Positions 35,243-45,623 of a stretch of 64,000 bases of DNA are shown here, in pieces; within the stretch, counting starts at the first letter, position 1; each line of letters opens with the position of its first letter. This DNA is from Oceanobacillus bengalensis. GTDB lineage: Bacteria; Bacillota; Bacilli; Bacillales; Amphibacillaceae. The position numbers were made by a program, and so were the translations under genes. The notes beneath the pieces are model-generated. The model was given only the letters and a program-made list of their open reading frames with translations, did no database searches and had not been told where the DNA came from. Location: assembly GCF_003628445.1 (NCBI RefSeq), contig NZ_RBZO01000023.1, positions 1 to 64,000 on the forward strand, given 5' to 3'.

Positions 35243-37054
35243 TTAACCTAATAATAGTTTTTCCATTTCATTGAGTTTTTCTTCAAATACATCAAGTGCT
35301 GCCAAGATTGGCTCTTTCGAAGTCATGTCTACTCCAGCTTTTTTCAATACTTCAATTGGATAATCACTACTACCGGCCTTCAAGAAATCTAAATAGCGCT
35401 TCGTAGCACTTTCACCTTCTGTTAATATCTGGTTCGCTAATGAAGTTGCAGCTGAGTATCCTGTAGCATATTGATAAACATAATAATTATAATAAAAATG
35501 TGGGATTCTCGCCCATTCTAATCCAATTTCCTCATCGGATACGACCGCTTCCCCATAATACTTCTTATTCAAATCATAATAGATTTCTGTTAATTTATCG
35601 GCTGTCAATGCTTCACCGTTCTGTGCTCTTACATGGATATCATGCTCAAATTCTGCAAACATTGTTTGGCGGAATACGGTACCACGGAATCCTTCTAGAA
35701 AATGATTTAAGATGTACAGCTTTTCTTTTTCATCCTCAAGATTATTTAATAAGTAATCATTTAGTAATGCTTCATTACAGGTTGATGCAACTTCTGCAAC
35801 GAAGATGGAATAATTACCATAGCGGAACGGTTGATTTTTCCTCGTATAATAACTATGAACAGAATGTCCAAACTCATGTGCCAATGTAAACGTGTTATTG
35901 ACATTATCCTGCCAATTCATCAAAATATACGGATTTGTACCATAAGCACCAGAAGAATATGCGCCACTACGTTTTCCTTTATTTTCTTCCACGTCTATCC
36001 AACGATTGTCAAATCCTTCTTTCACGATGTTCGTATATTCCTCACCAAGTGGTGTGAGTCCTTTCAGAACATAGTCTTGCGCCTCTTCATACGTTACTTT
36101 CATTTCGACATCTTTTACAAGTGGCGTATATAAATCATACATGTGTAATTCATCTAATTTCAAAACTTTCTTACGTAATTCAGTATATCGATGAAGGAGT
36201 GGTAACTTTTCATTTACTGCTTCAACTAAATTATCATACACTGCTTCTGGGATATTATTATTATCCAATGCTGCTTGTCTAGCTGATTCGTAATTACGAA
36301 CCTTAGCAGAGAAATTGTGTGTCTTTACGTTACCACCTAATGTGGATGCAAATGTGTTCTTAAACTTACCATACGTATCATGCATTGCTTTAAACGCTTC
36401 TTCTCTTACACGGCGATCCTTCGATTCCAAGAACCTACTATATCTACCATGTGTTAGATCCACCTCTTCCCCATTCTCATCTGTAACTGCAGGAAAAGTT
36501 AAATCTGCATTGTTTAGCATACCAAACGTTTGCGATGCCGTTGATAAGGCTTCTGATGCTTCTGCAAGTAATACTTCCTCTTTCTCACTTAGAACATGTG
36601 GACGCTGACGTGTGATTTCATCCAATGTCTTCTTATATAATTCTAATTCTTCTTTTTCTTCTACAAACGCTTCAATTTTCCCTTCATCCATTGCAAGAAT
36701 TTCTGGAACGACAAAACTCATTGTACTTCCTGCCTGTGTTAACACATTTTCAGCTTGTGCATTCATTGCTTGGTAGGAAGAATTCGTTGTATCTTGATCA
36801 TAGCGCATATGCGCATATGTATAGAGCTTACCTAAACGTTCAGAAATCTTGTCTTGTAATGTCAATAATTCAAATAATGTATCAGCTGATTCAGATAACT
36901 TCCCCTGATATTCGGAAATCGCTGGTATCTCTTCCTGAAGTTTTTTAAATTCAGCATTCCAAACCTCATCGGTTTCAAAGATATCTTCAAGTCTCCATGT
37001 TTTTTCTTCAGGAATCTCGGTACGCTTTGGTAATTCTTTTGTTTGATTTGCCAT
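35243..37054 (-). CDS. pepF: Oligoendopeptidase F
   Basis: The 603-residue product is an M3-family zinc peptidase. The zinc motif HEFGHSVH lies near residue 390, with the third ligand Glu about 25 residues later (FVAEVASTCNEAL). It cleaves short peptides in the cytoplasm; in B. subtilis overexpression blocks sporulation start. Ribosome site AAGGAGGAG precedes the ATG. The gene order spx-mecA-coiA-pepF is conserved. Confidence 0.95.
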   Translation of the reverse strand: MANQTKELPKRTEIPEEKTWRLEDIFETDEVWNAEFKKLQEEIPAISEYQGKLSESADTLFELLTLQDKISERLGKLYTYAHMRYDQDTTNSSYQAMNAQAENVLTQAGSTMSFVVPEILAMDEGKIEAFVEEKEELELYKKTLDEITRQRPHVLSEKEEVLLAEASEALSTASQTFGMLNNADLTFPAVTDENGEEVDLTHGRYSRFLESKDRRVREEAFKAMHDTYGKFKNTFASTLGGNVKTHNFSAKVRNYESARQAALDNNNIPEAVYDNLVEAVNEKLPLLHRYTELRKKVLKLDELHMYDLYTPLVKDVEMKVTYEEAQDYVLKGLTPLGEEYTNIVKEGFDNRWIDVEENKGKRSGAYSSGAYGTNPYILMNWQDNVNNTFTLAHEFGHSVHSYYTRKNQPFRYGNYSIFVAEVASTCNEALLNDYLLNNLEDEKEKLYILNHFLEGFRGTVFRQTMFAEFEHDIHVRAQNGEALTADKLTEIYYDLNKKYYGEAVVSDEEIGLEWARIPHFYYNYYVYQYATGYSAATSLANQILTEGESATKRYLDFLKAGSSDYPIEVLKKAGVDMTSKEPILAALDVFEEKLNEMEKLLLG

Positions 37055-37133
37055 TAATATACTCCTCCTTAGGTTCTTTCTTTATAATTCTATATTTCTT
37101 ATGAAAATCCTCCTTTACTAGTATAACGTAAGT

Positions 37134-38327
37134 TCAAAAAATCATGCTCCCATTTTGTCCCCGCTGCACTCCTAACTGTTTTAGCAGTTGTTTATCACCA
37201 TGCACAGCATCTTCCACATGTTTGTAATGCATCATTTGGATTTGTTTTTTATAAATGGATGGTGCTACTTGTTTAATTAGTTGTAGACTTTCTAAAATGG
37301 ATAAATACGATAGAATTGGGTTATCATTCGATTGCATAAGTGGAAAAAGCGAAGAAGGCTGTAATTGCCTTTTCAGTAGCTGTTCACAAGCTTTACTAGA
37401 GAAAGTGTTACCTACCTGGACTTTTTCGATAACATCAAGGTAAATTCTGCTTTGCCAGTTCCACGGGGAAAGTTGAATTCTATATTGTGAAGTAGTAGGC
37501 AAATAGATGACGGACGGCAGATAAGCACTGTTTGTTCCTCTGTGATAAAGCCATCTTCGCCATGCCAGTTCAGTTCCTCGAGCATTTCCGCTTGGCATCG
37601 TTCGAAATCTTTTCTTTTCTTTTTCCCATAAGTTAAATAATTCCTGCCGCGCAAAACGAATCATTGTGAATAAATGAGGAAGGGTTGCCTCTTTCATATT
37701 CAATACTCGAATCTTGCCGACTGCACTACTACGGCCAGTAAATACGATATCTTGAACGATGATGAATGTTAATGTATGAGGACAAAAGTAAAAGATCTGC
37801 GTTGGATGTTTCACGGAGAATTGATGGATAAATTGAAGTGTAAATGCATCGATGTTAATGTGGGTTGATGTTTTCCTAGAGAAACGCTTTTCTCCAAGAA
37901 TCCAAAGGGGGATAATACCAGCTGACAGATATCCTTGATTGCGATTTCTTATTTCTTCAATGGGGATTCTTGCACATTGGTATTCAATTGCAATTTTCTT
38001 TTTGTTTATTGTTAGTAAAATGTCTGGTCGCTGATGAATTGTTGGTAGATATGCTTCCAATGCGACATCTAAATGCTGGCTATTCAACCAATTGTAAATC
38101 AAAAGCTTCCCTTGTTCATGGTAGATTCCTTCTCCACCTGCTTGTAACAAACACCCCCTGTCTGCATAATGTGAAAAGTGTGGAATCATCCTTGAACCGA
38201 CTTTCATCATCACTGGTTTATGACATGAAGGGCAGTAAAAAGCGGTGTTACGTAATGCTTCTATTTTATTCCGTGGCAAATTAGCTAAAGTAATCAATTT
38301 TCCGTTACTCATTTTTGCTTGTAACAC
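37134..38327 (-). CDS. coiA: Competence protein CoiA
   Basis: The 397-residue protein has an N-terminal zinc-finger-like part (YCPSCHKPVMMKVG, HFSHYADRGC) followed by a nuclease-like fold with DILLTINKKKIAIEYQC, a PD-(D/E)xK pattern. CoiA supports DNA uptake and recombination in transformation. I prefer GTG 38327 because AAGGAGGTGG stands 8 nt before it; the longer frame from 38363 has no ribosome site. It follows mecA, itself a regulator of competence. Confidence 0.85.
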   Translation of the reverse strand: MLQAKMSNGKLITLANLPRNKIEALRNTAFYCPSCHKPVMMKVGSRMIPHFSHYADRGCLLQAGGEGIYHEQGKLLIYNWLNSQHLDVALEAYLPTIHQRPDILLTINKKKIAIEYQCARIPIEEIRNRNQGYLSAGIIPLWILGEKRFSRKTSTHINIDAFTLQFIHQFSVKHPTQIFYFCPHTLTFIIVQDIVFTGRSSAVGKIRVLNMKEATLPHLFTMIRFARQELFNLWEKEKKRFRTMPSGNARGTELAWRRWLYHRGTNSAYLPSVIYLPTTSQYRIQLSPWNWQSRIYLDVIEKVQVGNTFSSKACEQLLKRQLQPSSLFPLMQSNDNPILSYLSILESLQLIKQVAPSIYKKQIQMMHYKHVEDAVHGDKQLLKQLGVQRGQNGSMIF

Positions 38328-38387
38328 TAGGGTAGCCACCTCCTTGCTTCCTATATTCGACAAAGAAGTGCATTTTCCTCCAAAAAG

Positions 38388-38422
38388 ATAAAAAAATAGA
38401 CACTCTTTTTTATCAGAGTGCC
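38388..38422 (-). terminator. Terminator of mecA
   Basis: GGCACTCT (minus) pairs with AGAGTGTC across 38420-38399, followed by TATTTTTTTAT; it begins at the mecA stop. Confidence 0.8.
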
Positions 38423-39094
38423 TTAGGCTTGTGCTGGAAAATAGGCTTTCACTTGTGAAAAAGCATCGTATTCAAAGATTTTCTTCCCGTACTCTTCAAG
38501 AACGTGAATGGTCATATCAGAATCATTGGAGAATTCTAATACCTGACTAATTAAATCTTCTTGAAGATGATCATCTAATAAATCAGCCGAAAATTCCATG
38601 TAAAGATAGTACTTACTCTTATAATAGTAAAGCGTTACTTCCACACTATCCGTATCATCTTGGAAATAATGACTTAACTGGATAACATCTTCAAAGTCGT
38701 CAAAGTCAACGATAAGCCACATCGCTCCATCCATATCTTCATCAACAGAATGTGTTACGTGCTTCCCGAATTTATCTTCTAATAAATTCTCAATCTTTTC
38801 ATCATATGGAATGTCAGCCATTCCATCCTGGGTTTTAAGATCACCATTTTTCGTGATTTTCGCTTTTGTGACAATTACTTCTAGCCCTTTTTCTAATGCT
38901 TGAACTTGTATCCATAAAGGTCCATCAACATTAAAATCTTCTTTATAATTTACTTCATCCATCATTTGCCAGAATAGCTGTTCACTTCGTTCCCTGTCAT
39001 ACCATATTTCTTCACGTTCAAATCCTAAATTCTCAATATCTAGGTACGAAATGTAGAATTTCACGGTATTCTCATTAATTCTTTCTATATCCAT
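38423..39094 (-). CDS. mecA: ClpC adaptor MecA
   Basis: The 223-residue protein has the N-terminal substrate-binding domain (MDIERINENTVKFYISYLD, REEIWYDRERSEQLFWQMM), an acidic linker, and the C-terminal ClpC-binding domain (FDDFEDVIQLSHYF, SKYYLYMEF). It targets ComK and others to ClpCP. It lies between spx and coiA as in B. subtilis. Confidence 0.95.
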   Translation of the reverse strand: MDIERINENTVKFYISYLDIENLGFEREEIWYDRERSEQLFWQMMDEVNYKEDFNVDGPLWIQVQALEKGLEVIVTKAKITKNGDLKTQDGMADIPYDEKIENLLEDKFGKHVTHSVDEDMDGAMWLIVDFDDFEDVIQLSHYFQDDTDSVEVTLYYYKSKYYLYMEFSADLLDDHLQEDLISQVLEFSNDSDMTIHVLEEYGKKIFEYDAFSQVKAYFPAQA

Positions 39095-39424
39095 TTTTCT
39101 TTCTCTCCCTTCTTGTAGAAAATGTTTACCTTCTTGTTAAGACCCTGAAAGTATAAACAGTTAGGTGGAAGAGAGTCCTTCACCATTATCTATATATATT
39201 GACATAATGTGTGCCTATACCATAATAGCATTTACTAACTATTCACCTTTTCTTATTACTTATTGTATGATAGTGTACTGCATCTTGGAAATTAATATGC
39301 CTATATAAGCCAACTATTTATTGCAGTTTCATATGAATAGTTAATTCAACATTCTAAACCATTATCATCAATTTGTCATCACATGTGCGTTCACTAAGAA
39401 AAGCGCACATTCTTATCGTATTAG
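39095..39424. other. Intergenic stretch between mecA and spx
   Basis: No gene is visible. It must hold the mecA promoter; I cannot point to a clear -35/-10 pair. Confidence 0.5.
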
Positions 39425-39466
39425 AAAAAAAACGCAGAATATGACTATTCTGCGCTTTTATTTTTA
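39425..39466. terminator. Terminator of spx
   Basis: CGCAGAATA (39433-39441) and TATTCTGCG (39446-39454) form a perfect stem flanked by A8 and TTTTATTTTT, so it can work in both directions. Confidence 0.85.
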
Positions 39467-39484
39467 TATAGGCAACAATGATGG

Positions 39485-39880
39485 TTAGTTTACCATCCTT
39501 TGCGCTTCTTTTAATTGGAAGGTCCGGACAGTTCTAGGTAAGAATCTCCTAATTTCATCCTCATTATATCCCACTTGTAGACGTTTTTCGTCAAGTATAA
39601 TCGGTCTTCTTAAAAGCCCCGGATTTTTTTGAATCAATGTAAATAATTGTTTCATTGGTAATTGTTCGATATTAAGATCTAGACTTTGGAAAACTTTAGA
39701 ACGTGTTGAAATAATCTCATCCGTTCCATCTTCAGTCATGCGCAATATTTCTTTGATTTCATCAAGTGTTAAGGCTTCAGAAAAGATATTGCGTTCTTTA
39801 TATGCTATGTTATGTTCTTCTAACCATGCTTTTGCTTTTCTGCAAGATGTACAACTTGGTGAGGTATAAAGCGTTACCAT
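39485..39880 (-). CDS. spx: Redox-sensing regulator Spx
   Basis: The 131-residue ArsC-fold protein has the redox switch Cys10-x-x-Cys13 in [11 protein letters not shown]. It binds the alpha C-terminal domain of RNA polymerase and activates thiol-stress genes; it is degraded by ClpXP with SpxH, encoded 5 kb away. [20 protein letters not shown] is the conserved C-terminal block. yjbC lies 280 nt upstream in the same direction, as in the B. subtilis yjbC-spx unit. Confidence 0.97.
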   Translation of the reverse strand: MVTLYTSPSCTSCRKAKAWLEEHNIAYKERNIFSEALTLDEIKEILRMTEDGTDEIISTRSKVFQSLDLNIEQLPMKQLFTLIQKNPGLLRRPIILDEKRLQVGYNEDEIRRFLPRTVRTFQLKEAQRMVN

Positions 39881-40111
39881 GTACCTTCACTCCTCATTCT
39901 ATAAGTATAAATTTCTAATAAACATAGGATAACTTATTTCATTCTTAAATTAAAATAAGTGTAAATAACCTTTATGTACAGTATACTACAATTGTCAAGT
40001 AAAAGGTAGAGGTTATTCAAGAAATATTAGGTATTTTATCCAACGTTCACATAAACTTTTCATTTACTATGTAACATACCCTAATCCGTTATCAATTAAA
40101 CGCTCTAATTG

Positions 40112-40153
40112 AAAAAAACAAATGTAGCCACTTAGCTTTTCACGCTAGGTGGC
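40112..40153 (-). terminator. Terminator of yjbC
   Basis: GCCACCTAGC (minus, 40153-40144) pairs with GCTAAGTGGC (40136-40127), followed by ACATTTGTTTTTTTC. It separates yjbC from spx. Confidence 0.8.
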
Positions 40154-40162
40154 CGATAATGT

Positions 40163-40750
40163 CTACTTTTCAACTTCTAGATTCCCTAAAATATCTTCTG
40201 TTTCACGATTTTTGTCATAATGTAATACTTCTTCTGAAGGTTGATATGCTTTTCCATATATTTCTTCATCTTTATACGTATGAATATCCTCATACATCTT
40301 TCTCATTTGTTCATAAATCATTTCTTCAGAATCATCTGCTGGTGACCAATAAAGGATTTCCATTGGCGTTTCTTCATTTGTCGCTAGAGATCTCCGACTA
40401 TAGCCAATGGATCTGGCATGTGTGAAGCTTTCTCTCCGGTAAAAATGTAATCTTTTCTCTGTGTCAGAATCCTCATAATTAACCGGTTCAACCTCTAATA
40501 TAATTGGTTTATTTTTTGCTTTTAACTTCTCAATTAATTGATGCCCGATTCCTTGCCCTCTCGTCGTTGACGAAACCCATATATAATCAATGAATATAAA
40601 CGTATCAAACTCTGCATACATCAACACATGTTTCGGACTTTCATCTTTATGATAAACATCTGCTTTTTCCTTTAGTAACATTTCCATATGTTCCTTTGAT
40701 TTCATTTCCTCAATGGGAAAGTATTCTTTCAACTTATCATACCAATTCAT
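40163..40750 (-). CDS. yjbC: GNAT-family acetyltransferase YjbC
   Basis: The 195-residue product has a GNAT core (IDYIWVSSTTRGQGIGHQLI holds the acetyl-CoA loop, R-G-Q-G-I-G) and a C-terminal extension of about 70 residues typical of YjbC. In B. subtilis yjbC is co-transcribed with spx and is stress-induced. Substrate unknown. Confidence 0.88.
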   Translation of the reverse strand: MNWYDKLKEYFPIEEMKSKEHMEMLLKEKADVYHKDESPKHVLMYAEFDTFIFIDYIWVSSTTRGQGIGHQLIEKLKAKNKPIILEVEPVNYEDSDTEKRLHFYRRESFTHARSIGYSRRSLATNEETPMEILYWSPADDSEEMIYEQMRKMYEDIHTYKDEEIYGKAYQPSEEVLHYDKNRETEDILGNLEVEK

Positions 40751-40884
40751 TCATTTACCCCTTTTTTTGTTTTTTCGTAAAAATCGATTGCCTTCTTTAG
40801 TATAGCCAACTATAAATCATTTGAAAAATCGATGTTTCCCTTAAATTCAGGGGTATAACGGCATTTGAAAGGATTGGAAAGAAA

Positions 40885-40922
40885 TAGAAAAGCAGACCTC
40901 CCTTTTACGAAAAATCTGCTTA
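40885..40922 (-). terminator. Terminator of the glycoside-hydrolase-like gene
   Basis: AAGCAGA/TCTGCTT stem (40921-40889) followed by TTCTATTTC on the minus strand. Confidence 0.65.
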
Positions 40923-40934
40923 AATGGCTCTCAT

Positions 40935-42152
40935 TTATTTCATTCCAAGCCGATATTCTACATTTTCTGAGTAATAATTCCCTGCGTTCCATAGCAAATA
41001 TTCATTGATTCCATTTTCATACAGTGCTTTTATCTGTGCTTCTACTTCTTCCTTGCCGTATTGTTTAACTGGACCACCTTCATAAATCCAAGGTGCTTCA
41101 AAATCTTGGAGCCATGGCCTTGACACTGGCGGATTATCTAACGCACCCAGGACATCATTTTCCACTTTGGCATACTCAGATACAAGGCGATACGGCTCTT
41201 CGTCTGGTATATCAATACCGAAATAATTTTTGGACCAATGACTTGGATAAATCATGGAAGAGATAACGTCTACATTCTCAGAGATCTTAGCGAAGTTTTG
41301 CCCAATACCTGGTGCCTCTTCAATCGTTGCCGCATATCCGAAAATATCAACTGCAACATCAATATCATAATGCTCTAATTCCTGCTTTGCATATGCAACA
41401 AAGTCTGTTACTGCTTCCACTCGTTTTTTCACACTATTCATATCAAGCTTTTCGTAATCACCCATTGAATACTTCAGTGTTTTGTCTTTTTTCTCAAACC
41501 CTTCTGGGAAACGAACATAATCAAATTGAATTTCCTGAAATCCCATCTCAGCTGCCATTTTTGCAATTTCTACATTATAATCCCATACTTCTTTCAAAAA
41601 TGGATTAACAAATGCCTCTCCCCTACCATTTACCCAAACCTTGCCATTCTCAGTATACGATAGGTCTGGTCTCCTGTTAGCCAATTGTGTGTCTTTAAAG
41701 ACAACTACCCTTGCGATTGGATAAATTCCCTTTTCTTCAAGGGTTTGCATCATCGCTTTTGGGTCGGTGATATGATTTTTTGCGATGCTTTCATATTTTG
41801 AGCCCTCTTCTGGTTTAAAAGTTAAATTTCCATGATCATCTTTTACATCAATTACCATGGCATTTAAATCGGTTGTTTCAACAAGGTCTAATAGGGCATT
41901 AAATCGGTTAGATCCAGCTGAAGTTCCCGTCACATATATTCCTCTTACAGCATCAGGATAATCAAATGTATAACCCGAATGGAAAGAAAATCGCTCGAGT
42001 AACTTCTCTGTATCGAAAAGGGTGATGTTTGTTTTTCTTTCTGTATGTGCATTTGCATTATATATATCCTCTGCTTTACTAAATATTGGGAGAGCCAAAC
42101 ACGATAAGAATACTACCATATAGATGAAAATCTTTCGTTGTAAATTCCCCAT
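40935..42152 (-). CDS. Exported glycoside-hydrolase-like protein (DUF4015 family)
   Basis: The 405-residue protein has a signal peptide (residues 1-27, FIYMVVFLSCLALPIFSKA) and a TIM-barrel glycoside-hydrolase-like domain: VRGIYVTGTSAG, VIDVKDDHGNLTF, ARVVVFKDTQLANRRPDL and IQFDYVRFPEG are the family blocks, with acidic residues at strand ends. It is probably outside the membrane, acting on wall or other glycans; the substrate is unknown. ATG 42152 is 9 nt from AGGAGA; a TTG 9 nt upstream is too near it. Confidence 0.85.
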   Translation of the reverse strand: MGNLQRKIFIYMVVFLSCLALPIFSKAEDIYNANAHTERKTNITLFDTEKLLERFSFHSGYTFDYPDAVRGIYVTGTSAGSNRFNALLDLVETTDLNAMVIDVKDDHGNLTFKPEEGSKYESIAKNHITDPKAMMQTLEEKGIYPIARVVVFKDTQLANRRPDLSYTENGKVWVNGRGEAFVNPFLKEVWDYNVEIAKMAAEMGFQEIQFDYVRFPEGFEKKDKTLKYSMGDYEKLDMNSVKKRVEAVTDFVAYAKQELEHYDIDVAVDIFGYAATIEEAPGIGQNFAKISENVDVISSMIYPSHWSKNYFGIDIPDEEPYRLVSEYAKVENDVLGALDNPPVSRPWLQDFEAPWIYEGGPVKQYGKEEVEAQIKALYENGINEYLLWNAGNYYSENVEYRLGMK

Positions 42153-42421
42153 TAAAATCAATCTCCTATTTACTTTTTAGTTTTAGTATATAGGAAAAAC
42201 CAGGACGCATGAATGGTAAATCTTCTTATTTGAGCTCTTTCTTACCTGATTTTCTTTATTTTAAGTATATTGTTTGTGAATAACGGCGATAATGAAGCGT
42301 TATACTATATTTTGTGATGTTAACTTTTGGAGTATTAGATTTTTCAAGTCGGTAATAATTGGAATTTATTTAAATATGTAATATACTTAACTTAGAATAT
42401 TTAGATAAAAGGAAGTGAACC

Positions 42422-43327
42422 ATGTCTTATAAAGCTCGTACAAAGCCGCATGATTTAATCGTTCTCGAATTATTAACCCCTCGAATGAATCTAACTACAA
42501 AGGACAAGCATCATTACTATAATCTTAAAAAGGGATATGAAGGTGAGTTGTTATTTGATTCCCTAACCGAGAAACTTCAATGTGAATGCTTCATATTGAA
42601 TGACTTATTACTCGAAGCAAATAATTCTACTTTCCAAATTGATTCCCTAATTATTACAGCGGGAAAGATCTTCTTTTATGAAGTGAAAAACCATGAAGGT
42701 GATTATTATTTAGAATCGGACAAGTTATTCAAGAGACCCAAATTAGAAGTTACCAACCCACTCCATCAATTAAGTAGAAGCGAATCCTTATTAAGTCAGC
42801 TACTTCTAAGCCTCGGTTACAAACTCCCTATTGATGCTTCCGTTGTTTTTATCAATTCCAAATTCACCTTGTACCAAGCTCCTCTAGATAAACCAATTAT
42901 TTTTCCAACACAAGTTAAAAGTTACTTAAGCAATTTAAATGCCACCCCTTCTAAATTAACCACGACAAATAGAAGACTTGCTGACCAGTTAATATCGATG
43001 CATATAACAGACTCTCCATACAGTAAGATACCCACCTATGATTATCATCAACTTCGAAAAGGGATTATTTGCCCAATATGCCAATCGTATTCTGTATCTG
43101 TCGTGAAAAGGAGATGTATTTGTGGAGAATGTGGACATTTCGAGCCCGTTACAAATGCTGTCCTAAGAAGTGTTAAAGAATTTAAGATTTTATTTCCTAA
43201 TGAGAAGATTACGTCAAATATTGTTTATGATTGGTGTCAGGTGGTGGAATCTAAGAAAAGCATTAGTCATGTTTTATCAACTAACTACAAAAAAATTGGA
43301 GACCACAGATGGTCTTACTACGAATAA
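42422..43327 (+). CDS. NERD-domain protein with C-terminal zinc ribbon
   Basis: The 301-residue protein has a NERD domain (about 35-155): GYEGELLFDSL, then DSLIITAGKIFFYEVKNHEG, which holds the D...E-x-K pattern of PD-(D/E)xK nucleases. The C-terminus has a zinc ribbon (CPICQ ... CICGECGHF, about residues 219-241). The function of NERD proteins is unknown, probably in DNA processing. The stop lies 12 nt before the 52-bp tandem array. Confidence 0.88.
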   Translation: MSYKARTKPHDLIVLELLTPRMNLTTKDKHHYYNLKKGYEGELLFDSLTEKLQCECFILNDLLLEANNSTFQIDSLIITAGKIFFYEVKNHEGDYYLESDKLFKRPKLEVTNPLHQLSRSESLLSQLLLSLGYKLPIDASVVFINSKFTLYQAPLDKPIIFPTQVKSYLSNLNATPSKLTTTNRRLADQLISMHITDSPYSKIPTYDYHQLRKGIICPICQSYSVSVVKRRCICGECGHFEPVTNAVLRSVKEFKILFPNEKITSNIVYDWCQVVESKKSISHVLSTNYKKIGDHRWSYYE

Positions 43328-43339
43328 ATTGCTTTTGGT

Positions 43340-44223
43340 GTTGATAACCTTCATCATCGACGGTTGGCGGATGGGTTCCTGCTCTTCAGGCGTTGACAGC
43401 CTTTATCATCGACGGTTGGTGGCTGTTTTACTGTTCTTCCGGCGTTGACAGCCTTTATCATCTACCTTTGATGGATGGATCCCTGTCCTTCAGGCGTTGA
43501 CAGCCTTCATCATCTACCTTTGAGCGCTGTTTCCTTTTCCTTAGGTAGTTGACAGCCTCCATCATCTACCTTTGAGCGCTGTTTCCTTTTCCTTACGTCG
43601 TTGACAGCCTCCATCATCTACCTTTGAGCGCTGTTTCCTTTTCCTTACGTCGTTGACAGCCTTCATCATCTACCTTTGAGCGCTGTTTCCTTTTCCTTAC
43701 GTCGTTGACAGCCTTTATCATCTACCTTTGGTGGCTGTTTCCTTTTCCTTACGTCGTTGACAGCCTTCATCATCGACGGTTGGTGGCTGTTTTACTGTTC
43801 TTACGTCGTTGACAGCCTTTATCATCGACGGTTGGTCGCTGTTTCCTTTTCCTTACGTCGTTGACAGCCTCCATCATCGACCTTTGAGCGCTGTTTCCTT
43901 TTCCTTACGTCGTTGACAGCCTCCATCATCGACCTTTTATGGATGGATTCCTGCCCTTCAGGCGTTGACAGCCTTCATCATCTACCTTTAATCGCTGTTT
44001 CCTTTTCCTTACGTCGTTGACAGCCTCCATCATCTACCTTTGAGCGCTGTTTCCTTTTCCTTACGTCGTTGACAGCCTTCATCATCTACTTTTGATGGAT
44101 GGATTCCTTCCCTTCAGGCGTTGACAGCCTCCATCATCGACGGTTGGATTCAATTTTCCGATCCTTCCGTCGTTGATAACCTTCTATTATCGATATTTGA
44201 GTCGGTTTTTCTCTAGTTTCAGA
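43340..44223. repeat. Tandem array of 17 units of exactly 52 bp
   Basis: Units start with GTTGACAGCC (or GTTGATAACC in the first and last) every 52 bases from 43340 to 44172. The middle ATCATC(G/T)AC is nearly constant; the second half exists in three main versions (TTTGAGCGCTGTTTCC, GGTTGGTGGCTGTTTTAC, TTTGATGGATGGATTCC) mixed along the array. In two versions ACAGC pairs with GCTGT in the same unit. As 52 is not a multiple of 3, it is not a protein repeat. No gene crosses 43328-44389. Confidence 0.95.
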
Positions 44224-44389
44224 AGTATTATTTGCTCTTCATACATCGATGGACTGCTTTTTCTTAAATCTACGCTCAAATTTTATCTTCCCCATAAGGA
44301 AAAAAGCAAGATAATATCCCGCTTTTTAAATCCCTAGTTAATAAGAAGTAAATCCTCCACAATTCCTACAACAACTTTATACTTCCGCA

Positions 44390-45566
44390 TTATTCCTGAT
44401 CTAAATAGCCACAAACAACATGTCCCACTGATTTGGCTGCAACTAGAATTGAATCCTCATCCATATCGAATTTCGGATGATGATTAAAGTACGATTCTTT
44501 AACACCCTTTGGAGTACAACCAATAAAGAAATACGAACCGGGAATTTTTTCCAAATAGTATGCAAAGTCATCTGATGGTGACATCTTAGGGAATTCTTTT
44601 ACTTCTTTAATATCTTTATCCTGAATTCCGTTTAAAGTATCTGCAACAAATGTGGTTAATTCAGGATCGTTATATAATGGTGGATAGTCAGGTGTATACG
44701 TAAGTTCACAAGTCACACCGAATAATGCTTCCAACCCGATGAAATTCCTTGTCAATCACTTCTTGCGTTTCCTCATTTGAATAGCGAATATCCCCTTCAA
44801 TTTCAATGCTATCCTTAATCACGTTAAAGCTACCTTTTCCGTCAAATGATCCAATAGTAACGACACCAGCATCCAGTGGATTGACCCTGCGACTGACAAC
44901 CGTTTGCACCGCTGTAACAAAATAAGCACCTGCAACAATAGCATCATTCGCTTTATGTGGTGATGATCCATGACCGCCAACACCCTGTATCCGCAATTTA
45001 AAATAGGTTCGACCGTTAAAGGAATATCCGCTATGATAGCCAACCGTTCCTGCTGGTGCCATTGGTAGGACGTGAATACCGAAAATCGCATCTAAATCAG
45101 CAAGTTTTCCTGAATCCATAATACTTTTTGCTCCACCAGGGGGCTGCTCCTCTGCGTGTTGGTGAATAATTTTAATCGTACCTTTCATTTTGTCCTTTAA
45201 CTGGATAAGACAGTCAGCCAAAATTAACAAATATGCTGTATGGGCATCATGACCACAAGCATGCATTACACCTTTATTTTTGGATTTAAACGGAACATCA
45301 GCTTCTTCCTCAATTGGTAAGGCATCGAAATCAGCACGGAGTCCAACCGTTTTACCTTCCGAAGCCCCTTTAATCGTGACAATGATTCCATGGCCATTTC
45401 CTACATTTGTTTCGATTTCAACATCTTTTCCATTGTAAAAATCGGCAATATAGACAGCAGTTTTTTCTTCTTTAAAAGAAAGTTCGGGATGTTCATGGAG
45501 ATAACGACGAATTTCAATCATCTCATCTTCCCGTTCTTCAAGCATTTTCATTAATTCATCCTTCAT
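44390..45566 (-). pseudogene. M20-family amidohydrolase, frameshifted
   Basis: The 5' part (45566-44750) encodes the metal domain of a HipO/YhaA-type M20 peptidase: GLRADFDALP, HACGHDAHTA and HQHAEEQPPGGAK carry the metal ligands. An extra G in the GGG at about 44742 shifts the frame; the rest (GLEALFGVTCELTY to a stop at 44390) continues intact with SPSDDFAYYLEKIPG. Removing one base gives about 391 residues, a normal length. Either recently inactivated or a base-call error. Confidence 0.85.
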
Positions 45567-45623
45567 GATAAAGCCTCCTCAATATGGGCAAAGCACAAAT
45601 ATCTTATCTTACCGTATGGTCTA

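Noticed and set aside
43340-44223. CRISPR array
   Set aside because: The whole 52-bp unit repeats; there are no unique spacers of constant length and no cas genes nearby.
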